This document shows positions 1 through 39,900 of a DNA stretch of 64,000 bases, one piece after another (the first letter of the stretch is position 1; the number at the start of each line of letters is the position of its first letter). Source of the stretch: Actinophytocola oryzae (GTDB taxonomy: Bacteria; Actinomycetota; Actinomycetes; Mycobacteriales; Pseudonocardiaceae); assembly GCF_004364325.1 (NCBI RefSeq), contig NZ_SOCP01000009.1:248001-312000 (forward strand). The letters run 5' to 3'. Under the pieces are notes generated by a model. It did no database searches. It was not told the origin of the DNA and worked only from the letters and a program-made list of their open reading frames with translations. The translations under genes were made by a program, and so were the position numbers.

Positions 1-3000
1 CGCCCGCTCGGTGGTGCTCTCGGGCGTCGAGCACGACGTGCTCGCCGCGGCGGCGCACCTGGCCCGACGCGGCCACCGCACGAAACGCCTGCGCGTCACC
101 CACGCCTTCCACTCCCCGCTGATGGAACCGATGCTGGCGCCCTTCCGCGAGGTCGTCGCCGGACTGGCCCCGACCGCACCACGCCTGCCGCTCGTCTCCA
201 CGCTCACCGGCGCCCCGGTCGACGCCGCGACCGTCACCGACCCCGAGTACTGGGTCCGGCAGGTACGCGAGCCGGTCCGGTTCGCCGACGCGCTGCGGGC
301 GGCACACGCCACCGCCGTGGTCGAGGTCGGCCCGGACGGCTCGCTGTCGTCGGTGGTCGACGACGACACCCTCGTGGTCGTGCCTGCGCTGCGGTCCGGT
401 CGAGGCGAGGACCCCGCGCTGGCCGAGGCCGTCTCCCGACTCCACGCCCACGGTGTCACGGTCGACTGGGCCGCGTTCTTCGCGGGCACCGGAGCCCACC
501 GCGTCGACCTGCCGACCACCGCCTTCCGCGGACAGCGGTACTGGACCGCCGCCCCGGCCGCGGACGTCGCCGCCGCGGGCATGGACACCCCCGACCACCC
601 GCTGCTCGGCGCCGCGGTCGACCTCCCCGACGACGGTGGCGCCGTGCTCACCGGCCGGCTTTCGACCGCGACCCACCCGTGGCTGGCCGACCACGTGATC
701 GACGGCGCCGTGCTCGTCCCCGGGACCGTGCTCGTCGACCTGGCGCTGCGAGCCGGTGACCAGGTCGGCGCACCAAGCCTCGTGGAACTGACGATCGAGA
801 CCCCGCTCGTGCTCACCGGGCACGACACCGTGCCGCTGCGGGTCGCGGTGGCGGCGGACGACGACGGCACCCGCGCCGTGACCGTCCACTCGCGACAGTC
901 CGGCGACTGGGTGTGCCACGCCCGCGGTCTCGTCACCACGACAGGCGAACCCCCCGCGGCACCGGGGGAGTGGCCGCCACGCGACGCGGAACCCGTGCCA
1001 CTGGACGGTTTCTACCCCGCACTCGGCGCCGACGGCTTCGGCTACGGCCCGGCGTTCCTCGGTCTGCGCGCGGCCTGGCGGCGGGCGGGCGAGGTGTTCG
1101 CCGAGGTCGAGCTGCCCGGCGACGCCGACCGGTTCGGCCTGCACCCGGCGCTGCTCGACGCCGCCCTGCACGCCACCGCGCTCCTGTCCGACCCACCACG
1201 CCTGGCCGGGCTCCCGTTCGCGTTCACCGGCGTCCGGCTCCACGCCGCCGGGGCCGGCGCGCTGCGGGTGCGGGTGCGGGACCTGGGCGGCGGCACGGTC
1301 GCGCTGAGCGCCACCGACCCGGCCGGGACCCCGGTCGTCACCGTCGACAGCCTCGCCCTGCGGCCCGCGCGGGCACCCGGGCCCGATCCCGCGGCCCTGT
1401 TCCGGCTGGAGTGGACCGAGGTGGCGGCCCGGCCTGCGCCCGTGGACGCGGTGCTCGTCGGCGACGACCCGTTCGGGCTGCCGGTGACCGCCCAGTACCC
1501 GGACGTCGAGGCGCTCGGCAAGGCCATGGCCACCGGCGAGTGCGCCACCGGGCTCGCCGTGCTGCCCGTGCTCGGCGCCGACGTCGACCGCGTGCTCGCG
1601 GAGCTGCAGGAATGGCAGCGACTCGACCCGCCGAGCGGGGTGCGGCTCGCGGTGGTCACCAGCGGTGCCGTGGCCGCGGACCCCGGGGACACCGTCGAGG
1701 ACGCCGCGGCGGCCGCCGCCTGGGGGCTGGTGCGGGCCGCGCAGCTGGAGGACCCCGACCGCTACCTGCTCATCGACCTCGACGACCCGGACCGGCTGCT
1801 GGTCTCCGACGAGCCGCAGCTGGCCGTGCGGCGCGGTGTCGCCCGCGCGCCCCGGCTGGCCAGGACGAACGGGGACGACGTGCTCACCCCGCCCGCCGGG
1901 AGCTGGCGGCTGGCCACCACCGCGCCGGGCACCCTCGCCGCGCTGGCGCTGGTGCCCGCCGACGCACCCGCGCCGGGTCCGCGCGAGGTGCGGGTCGCGG
2001 TGCGGGCCGCCGGGCTGAACTTCCGCGACGTGCTGACCGCGCTGGACATGTATCCCGGCGAGCCCGGCCCGCTGGGCATCGAGGCCGCGGGCACCGTGCT
2101 CGACGTCGGCGCCGAGGTGACCGACCTGGCGCCGGGCGACCGGGTCGTCGGCGTGGTCGCGGGCGGCTTCGGCACCGCCGTCACCACCGACCGGCGGCTG
2201 CTCACCCGGGTCCCGCGCGACTGGACGTGGGTCCAGGCCGCGGCCACACCGATCGCGAACCTCACCGCCTACCACGCGCTCGCCGGCCTGGCCCGGCTCC
2301 GGCCGGGGGAGAAGGTGCTGATCCACGCCGCCGCGGGCGGGGTCGGTACGGCCGCCGTGCGCATCGCCCAGCACCTCGGCGCCCACGTCTACGCCACCGC
2401 GAGCGAGGGCAAGCGTGACGCGGTGCGCCGCCTCGGCGTGCCCGACGAGCGGATCGCCTCCTCCCGCACCCTGGACTTCGCCGAGGTCTTCCCCAGGGTC
2501 GACGTCGTGCTCAACTCGCTGGCAGGCGAGTTCGTCGACGCCTCCCTCCGCCTGCTCGCCCCCGGCGGGCGGTTCGTCGAGCTGGGCAAGGCCGACCTGC
2601 GCACCACCGTGCCGGTCGGGCTCGAGTACACCGCCTTCGACCTGCTCGACCTGCCCCCCGACCGGATGGCGGCGCTGCTCGCGATACTCGACGAGCTGGT
2701 CGCCGCACGCGTCGCCATCCCACCGCCGACGACCACCTGGGACGTGCGGCGCGCGCCGGAGGCGTTCCGGTTCGTCAGCCAGGGCCGCCACGTCGGCAAG
2801 GTGGTGCTGACCGTGCCGCCCGCGTGGCACCCCGACGGCACGGTCCTGATCACGGGTGGCACCGGCGGCCTGGGCCTGCTGCTCGCCGGGCACCTGGCCG
2901 AGCGGCACGCCGTCCGCCACCTGCTGCTGACCGGTCGGCGCGGCGTCGCCGACCCGGACGCGCTGGCGCGGCTGCGTGACCTCGGGGTGGAGGTGACCGT

Positions 3001-3880
3001 GGCCGCCTGCGACGCCGGGGACCCCGGCGCGGTCGCCGACCTGGTGGCCGACCTCCCAGCCGCGCACCCGCTCACCGCCGTCGTGCACGCCGCCGGAGTC
3101 CTCGACGACGGCGTGATCCCGGCACTCACCCCGGACCGGCTCGCCCGAGCGCTGCGGCCGAAGGTGGCGGGCGCGCACTCGCTGTGGACCGCCACCCGTG
3201 GGCTCGACCTCGCCGCGGTGGTCGCGTTCTCCTCCCTCGTCGGCACCCTGGGTGCCGCGGGTCAGGCCGGTTACGCGGCGGCCAACGCCCATCTCGACGC
3301 CGTGATCCGGCAGTGGCGGGCCACCGGCGTCCCCGCGCAGACCCTCGCCTGGGGCCCGTGGGAACGCACCGGCGGGATGACCGAGGGCCTGTCCGACACC
3401 GACCTCGCCCGCCTCACCCGCTACACCCCGCCGATGTCGCCCGAGCACGCGCTCGCGTTGTTCGACGCCGCCATCGCCGGAGCCGACCCCGCGCCCGTGC
3501 CCACCCGCCTCGACCCGGCCGCGGTGACCGCGACCGACCCGCCCGCCGTCCGCGCACTCGGCCGCACCGTCCGCCCCGCCGCGACCGCCACCCGCGCCAG
3601 GGGCGTCGGGTTCGCCGAGCGGCTGCGGGACCTCGGACCCGACGAACGAGCCGACGCCACGCTGGAGCTGGTCCGCCGGGAGGCCGCCGCCGTGCTCGGG
3701 CTGCCCGGCCCGGACCGGGTGCCTGCCGAGAGATCCTTCCGCGACACGGGATTCGACTCCCTGACCGGGGTCGAGCTGCGCAACCGGCTCACCTCGGCCA
3801 CCGGCACCCGGCTCTCGCCGACCGCGGTGTTCGACCACCCGACCCCCGCCGCACTCGCCGGACAGCTGCTGGCCGGGCTC
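1..3880 (+). other. PKS module M0: AT(malonyl)-DH-ER-KR-ACP (partial)
   Basis: The visible AT part carries HAFH (101-112), the malonyl-CoA signature. DH begins about 596 at HPLLGAAVDL; its catalytic His (692-694) sits in an intact HxxxGxxxxP motif (HVIDGAVLVP) and its Asp (1157-1159) in HPALLDAALH. ER spans about 1885-2820, with LNFRDVL and the nucleotide-binding HAAAGGVG at 2324. KR starts about 2834 (ITGGTGGLG), has LDD (B-type fingerprint), Ser in AFSS and Tyr in QAGYAAAN. The ACP phosphopantetheine Ser is at 3758-3760 (GFDSLTGVEL). All domains look active, so this module should install a saturated CH2-CH2 unit from malonate. KS and most of AT are upstream and unseen. Confidence 0.93.
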
Positions 3881-4117
3881 GGCCTGACCCCGGTCGCCGA
3901 GCGCGCGGAGATCCTGGTCCAGCTCGACCGGCTCGACGCACTGTGCTCGCCGGGCGCCCCCGATCCTGAGCTGCACGAACAGGTCGCGCTGCGCCTCGAG
4001 CTGCTGCGCACCCGCTGGGGCCGCCCCGCCGAGGCGGGCGCGGAGAGTCTCGACTTCGACCTCGCGAGCGACAACGAGGTCTTCGACCTGCTGGACAACG
4101 AACTGGGCCTGGCATGA
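1..4117 (+). CDS. Type I modular PKS, 3' part (AT end-DH-ER-KR-ACP-docking)
   Basis: This is the C-terminal 1371 residues of a PKS whose start lies upstream of the window. The reading frame is open from base 2. It holds the end of a malonyl-type AT, a full reductive loop and an ACP, described under module M0. The last ~75 residues form a class-1-type C-terminal docking domain: a Leu-rich helix (QLDRLDALCS), a second helix (LRLELLRTRW) and an acidic tail ending DNEVFDLLDNELGLA. Such tails bind the N-terminal coiled coil of the next synthase, and the five-module gene at 5358 has a matching head. The stop codon TGA overlaps the ATG of the dehydrogenase gene, so the two are probably translationally coupled. 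Number and type of upstream modules cannot be known from here. Confidence 0.97.
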   Translation, partial: ARSVVLSGVEHDVLAAAAHLARRGHRTKRLRVTHAFHSPLMEPMLAPFREVVAGLAPTAPRLPLVSTLTGAPVDAATVTDPEYWVRQVREPVRFADALRAAHATAVVEVGPDGSLSSVVDDDTLVVVPALRSGRGEDPALAEAVSRLHAHGVTVDWAAFFAGTGAHRVDLPTTAFRGQRYWTAAPAADVAAAGMDTPDHPLLGAAVDLPDDGGAVLTGRLSTATHPWLADHVIDGAVLVPGTVLVDLALRAGDQVGAPSLVELTIETPLVLTGHDTVPLRVAVAADDDGTRAVTVHSRQSGDWVCHARGLVTTTGEPPAAPGEWPPRDAEPVPLDGFYPALGADGFGYGPAFLGLRAAWRRAGEVFAEVELPGDADRFGLHPALLDAALHATALLSDPPRLAGLPFAFTGVRLHAAGAGALRVRVRDLGGGTVALSATDPAGTPVVTVDSLALRPARAPGPDPAALFRLEWTEVAARPAPVDAVLVGDDPFGLPVTAQYPDVEALGKAMATGECATGLAVLPVLGADVDRVLAELQEWQRLDPPSGVRLAVVTSGAVAADPGDTVEDAAAAAAWGLVRAAQLEDPDRYLLIDLDDPDRLLVSDEPQLAVRRGVARAPRLARTNGDDVLTPPAGSWRLATTAPGTLAALALVPADAPAPGPREVRVAVRAAGLNFRDVLTALDMYPGEPGPLGIEAAGTVLDVGAEVTDLAPGDRVVGVVAGGFGTAVTTDRRLLTRVPRDWTWVQAAATPIANLTAYHALAGLARLRPGEKVLIHAAAGGVGTAAVRIAQHLGAHVYATASEGKRDAVRRLGVPDERIASSRTLDFAEVFPRVDVVLNSLAGEFVDASLRLLAPGGRFVELGKADLRTTVPVGLEYTAFDLLDLPPDRMAALLAILDELVAARVAIPPPTTTWDVRRAPEAFRFVSQGRHVGKVVLTVPPAWHPDGTVLITGGTGGLGLLLAGHLAERHAVRHLLLTGRRGVADPDALARLRDLGVEVTVAACDAGDPGAVADLVADLPAAHPLTAVVHAAGVLDDGVIPALTPDRLARALRPKVAGAHSLWTATRGLDLAAVVAFSSLVGTLGAAGQAGYAAANAHLDAVIRQWRATGVPAQTLAWGPWERTGGMTEGLSDTDLARLTRYTPPMSPEHALALFDAAIAGADPAPVPTRLDPAAVTATDPPAVRALGRTVRPAATATRARGVGFAERLRDLGPDERADATLELVRREAAAVLGLPGPDRVPAERSFRDTGFDSLTGVELRNRLTSATGTRLSPTAVFDHPTPAALAGQLLAGLGLTPVAERAEILVQLDRLDALCSPGAPDPELHEQVALRLELLRTRWGRPAEAGAESLDFDLASDNEVFDLLDNELGLA

Positions 4118-5271
4118 CGACCGGCGACCTGGCCGCAGCGGCACGCGAGTTCGCCGCCGCCGAGCTGACCGACCACCGCTACTTCGACGGGCTGCCGGAC
4201 GTGCCGATGCCGCAGTCGAAGGCACTGGCGCAGGCCGGGCTCGCCAACTGGTGGGTGCCCACCGAGTACGGCGGCGCGGGCGTGAGCCTGGTGTCCGGTG
4301 TGGACATCGTGTCCGAGCTGTCCTACGGGGACGCCGGGTTCGCGTTCACGTCCTACCTGTCGATCCTCGGCGCCACGATGCTGCACCTCTACGGGACCGA
4401 CGAGCTGCGCACGCGCCTGCTCACCGAGCTGGCGCGCGGCGGCGGGGTGTGTGCGACGCTCGCCAGCGAGGAGGCGGCGGGCAGCGAGCTGGGCCGCACC
4501 GGGACCACCAGCACCCGCCGCGGCGGCGCCGTGATCGTCAACGGGGACAAGTACTTCGCCACCAACACCGACCTCGCGGAGTTCCTCGTCGTGGTGACCC
4601 GCGCCGCGGAGGACGACCTCGACTACCGCACCGTCGTGATCCCGCGCGACACCCCGGGTATCAGGGTGGTCCGCCGCTGGGACGTGATCGGCATGCGTGG
4701 CTCGGCGACCTACGAGGTGCGGCTGCGCAACTGCCGGGTGCCCGCCGAGAACGTGTTGCGCGGCAACGGGATCCGCGTACTGGAGGCCGGGCTCAACGCG
4801 AGCCGGATCCTCATCGCCACGACGTCGGTCGGCCTGGCGAGACGCGTGCGGGACGAGGCGATGGCCTACGCCGAGCACAAGGTCGTCAAGGGCGCCCCGC
4901 TGACCGAGAACGCCGTCTTCGCCGCCAAGCTCGGCCAGATCGAGATGCACGTCGAGGTCATGCGCAACCAGTGCCTCGCGGCGGCGGCCGAGTTCGACCG
5001 GATGATGGCCGGTCCGGACCCGGCCGGGGAGTTCCTGCGTGCCGGCAGCACCCGGTCCGCGCTGGCCGCGAAGATGATCTGCGGCCAGTCCGGGTGGGCG
5101 GTCGCGGGCATCGGCTCCGAGCTGTTCGGTGGCCTCGGCTACACCCACGAGCACGTGATCGGCAAGCTCACCCGCGAGCTGCGCTGGACGAGCCTGGTCG
5201 AGGGCGGTGACGACGTGATGCGTGACCTCCTCTACACCCGTTACGTGGTCCCGCCGGCCAAACGCCGTTGA
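4114..5271 (+). CDS. Flavin-dependent acyl-CoA/acyl-ACP dehydrogenase
   Basis: A 385-residue protein with the acyl-CoA dehydrogenase fold at normal family length. Visible family marks are an N-terminal helical domain with VPTEYGGAGVS, the FAD/substrate region ATLASEEAAGSELG followed by NGDKYFATN, MRGSATYEV with NCRVPAENVL, and a C-terminal GGLGYTHEHV then SLVEGGDDVMRDLL. Glu363 in that last motif matches the catalytic base of the family (E of YEGT). It is probably a soluble flavoenzyme that removes two hydrogens from an acyl thioester. Its ATG overlaps the preceding PKS stop (ATGA) without a clear ribosome site of its own, suggesting coupled translation. In polyketide clusters such enzymes either help make unusual extender units (FkbI-type in methoxymalonyl-ACP formation) or desaturate carrier-bound chains; no FkbG/H/J/K-like partner lies in this window, so the role is open. 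Confidence 0.93.
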   Translation: MTTGDLAAAAREFAAAELTDHRYFDGLPDVPMPQSKALAQAGLANWWVPTEYGGAGVSLVSGVDIVSELSYGDAGFAFTSYLSILGATMLHLYGTDELRTRLLTELARGGGVCATLASEEAAGSELGRTGTTSTRRGGAVIVNGDKYFATNTDLAEFLVVVTRAAEDDLDYRTVVIPRDTPGIRVVRRWDVIGMRGSATYEVRLRNCRVPAENVLRGNGIRVLEAGLNASRILIATTSVGLARRVRDEAMAYAEHKVVKGAPLTENAVFAAKLGQIEMHVEVMRNQCLAAAAEFDRMMAGPDPAGEFLRAGSTRSALAAKMICGQSGWAVAGIGSELFGGLGYTHEHVIGKLTRELRWTSLVEGGDDVMRDLLYTRYVVPPAKRR

Positions 5272-5357
5272 GCACTAGGGATTTCCCGGCTCCCGCCGAT
5301 CGAGACTGTACGGACGCGTGGCCTGCCGCCGTCGACAGTCCAGATGGGTGGGGTTGA
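5272..5357 (+). promoter_or_regulatory. 86-base intergenic gap before the five-module PKS
   Basis: The longest non-coding stretch in the window. It holds an imperfect inverted repeat: GACTGT (5304-5309) pairs with ACAGTC (5335-5340), and inside it GACG (5313-5316) pairs with CGTC (5330-5333), leaving a 13-base loop. No T-run follows, so it is not a typical intrinsic terminator. I see no convincing -35/-10 pair. A GGTGGGG stretch (5347-5353) lies four bases before the ATG as a weak ribosome site. An in-frame TGA (5355-5357) immediately precedes the ATG and fixes the start at 5358. The gap could carry an internal promoter, operator or processing site; this is inference. Confidence 0.4.
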
Positions 5358-36892
<31,535 letters not shown>

Positions 36893-36900
36893 CCGAACGC

Positions 36901-36908
36901 GAGAGGGA
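36901..36908 (+). promoter_or_regulatory. Ribosome binding site deciding the M8-M9 PKS start
   Basis: GAGAGGGA lies just before the ATG at 36913, with AGAGG six bases from it. This supports ATG 36913 over the in-frame GTG at 36889, which overlaps the previous stop as GTGA but has no equal site. Starting at 36913 also gives the canonical docking head MAGENRLRDYLKRVT. Confidence 0.6.
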
Positions 36909-36912
36909 CCCG

Positions 36913-39900
36913 ATGGCAGGCGAGAACAGGCTTCGCGACTACCTGAAGCGGGTCACCACCGACCTGCACCACACCAGGCGCAGGCTCGACGAGCTGCGTG
37001 CCCGCGCGGAGGAGCCCGTCGCGGTCGTCGGCATCGGCTGCAGGCTGCCCGGCGGGGTGACCGGCCCGGACGGGCTGTGGGAGCTGCTGTCACAGGGCCG
37101 CGACGCGATCACCACCGTGCCTGCCGACCGGGGCTGGCCTGCGGGGGACCGCCACTGGCGCGGCGGTTTCGTGGCCGGCGTCGACCGCTTCGACGCCGAC
37201 TTCTTCGGCATCGCGCCACGCGAGGCCGTCACCATGGATCCCCAGCAGCGGCTGCTGCTGGAGACCGGCTGGGAGGCCGTCGAGCGGGCGGGCATCGCCC
37301 CGGGCTCGCTGTCCGGCGAGCGCGTCGGGGTGTTCGTCGGCACCAGCGGCCAGACCTACTCCGAGCTGCTGATGGCCTCGGCCGAACGCGACGAGGGCCA
37401 CATCAGCACCGGCAACACCGCCAGCGTGCTGTCCGGGCGCCTGTCCTACGCACTCGGGCTGCACGGCCCGTCGATCACCGTGGACACCGCGTGCTCGTCG
37501 TCGCTGGTCGCCGTTCATCTGGCGGTGCGGTCGCTGCGGGCGGGGGAGTCGAGCCTCGCGCTGGCCGCCGGGGTCGCGGTCGTGTCGGTGCCGGAGGTGT
37601 TCGCCGAGTTCGACCGGCAGGGCGGTATCGCGGCGGACGGCCGGTGCAAGGCGTTCGCCGCCGCCGCGGACGGCACCAGCTGGGCCGAGGGCGTCGGCGT
37701 GCTCGTGCTGGCCAGGCTGTCGACGGCCCGCGCGCTCGGCTATCCGGTGCTCGCGCTGGTGCGGGGCAGCGCGGTGAACTCCGACGGCGCCACCAGTGGT
37801 CTCACCGTGCCGAACGGCCCCGCGCAGGAGCGGGTGATCCGCGACGCGCTCGCCGACGCCGGTCTCACCGCCGACGGCGTCGACGTCGTCGAGGCGCACG
37901 GCACCGGCACCAGCCTCGGCGACCCGATCGAGGCCGCCGCCCTGGCCGCCACCTACGGCCGGGACCGCGACGAGCCCGTGCTGCTCGGCTCGCTGAAGTC
38001 CAACCTCGGCCACACGCAGGCCGCCGCGGGTGTGGCCGGGATGATCAAGATGGTCCTCGCGCTCGGCCACGCCCGGCTGCCCGCGACCCTGCACGTCGAC
38101 GTGCCGTCACCGCACGTCGACTGGCCCGCGAGCGGGCTCGCCCTGCTGACCGAGGCGACGGACTGGCCTCGTGGTGAGCGGCCGCGCCGGGCGGGCGTGT
38201 CGTCGTTCGGCTTCAGCGGCACCAACGCCCACGTGGTGCTCGAGGAGGCACCCGCGACCGACGACGTGCCCGAGGCCAGGTCCGTCGCGGTGCTGCCGTG
38301 GCTGGTCTCCGCCAGGACGGCGGCCGGGCTGCGTGCCCAGGTCGGTCGCCTTGCCGCCGTCCCGGCCGACCCGGCCGACGTGGCGTTCTCGCTGGCCACC
38401 GGCCGCACGGCGTTCGCGCACCGGCTCGCCGCGACCGGCCCCGACCCGGCGGCGGCGCTGCGCGAGTGGCTCGCGTCGGGTGCGGCACCCGGCGTCCGGA
38501 CCGGCACCGCCACGCCCGCCGTCGAGCCGGTGACCGCGTTCCTGTTCGCCGGACAGGGCTCCCAACGCGCCGGCATGGGCCGTGAGCTGGCCGCGCGGTT
38601 CCCGGTGTTCGCCGACGCACTCGCCGGGATCACCGGCGAGCTGGGCCGGGATCCCCTTTCCCATACAGTTGACTTGGAAACGACACGGGACGCCCAGCCC
38701 GCGTTGTTCGCGGTCGAGGTGGGGTTGTTCCGGCTGCTGGAGTCGTGGGGGGTGCGGCCGGATGTGGTGGTGGGGCACTCGGTGGGGGAGGTCGCCGCGG
38801 CGCATGTGGCTGGTGTGTTGTCGCTGGTGGACGCGTGTCGGTTGGTGGTGGCGCGCGGCCGGCTGATGGGGGCGCTGCCCGGGGGCGGGGCGATGCTGTC
38901 GGTGCGGGCAGGCGCCGACGAGGTCGTCCCCCTGCTCGCCGAGGGCGCGGTGGTGGCCGCGGTGAACGGCCCGGCCGCCACGACGGTGTCGGGCCCGGCC
39001 GAGGCGGTCGCCGAGACCGAGCGCCTGCTGTCGGCCGCCGGTTACCGATGCCGGCGGCTGCGGGTGAGCCACGCGTTCCACAGCCCGCTCATGGATCCCA
39101 TGCTCGACGACTTCCGCCGCGCGCTGGACGGCGTCGTCTTCGGGGAGCCGACGATCCCGCTGATCTCGACGGTGACGGGTGAGCCCGCCCGGATGGACTC
39201 GGTGGACTACTGGGTCCAGCAGGTGCGCAGGCCGGTCCGGTTCGCCGACGCCGTCACCGCCGCCTCGGCCGACGTGGCGGTCGAGATCGGACCGGACGGG
39301 TCACTCGGCGCCGTCGTGCCCGGCGCGGTTGCGCTGCTGCGCCGGGACCGGCCCGAGGAGGACACCGCCGTCGCCGCACTGGCCGCCCTGCACCTGCGTG
39401 GCGTCCCGGTCGAGTGGCGCGCCCTGTTCGCGGGCACGGGCGCCCGCCGCGTCGAGCTGCCCACCTACGCCTTCCAGCGGGAGCGGTTCTGGCCGCGCCC
39501 CTCGGAACCCACGGGCGTGCGAGCGCACGAGGTCGAGTGGGTGCCGGTCCACGACCTGCCGCCGGGGGTCGTGACGGGACCGTGGCTGGTCGTCGGCGCA
39601 CCCGCGAGTGCCCTGGCCGGCGAGCTGGCGGCGGCGGTCGGCGGTGAGGTGGCGGTGCTCGACACCACCGACCGGGCCGAACTGGCCACCCGCCTGCCCG
39701 CCACCGGCGGCGTGCTCGCGGTCGGCGACATCGGCCCGGCCGGCCTGGTCGCGCTGCTCCAGGCACTCGGCGACGCGGGCAGCTCCGCCGTGCTGTGGTG
39801 CGTGACCAGCGGCCCCGAACACGCCGCCCTGTGGGGTCTCGGGACGGTCGCCGCCGTCGAGTACCCGCGGCGTTGGGGTGGTCTGGTCGAGCTGGCCCCC

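Noticed and set aside
5304..5340. Intrinsic transcription terminator after the dehydrogenase gene
   Set aside because: The hairpin is imperfect and no T-rich tract follows it.
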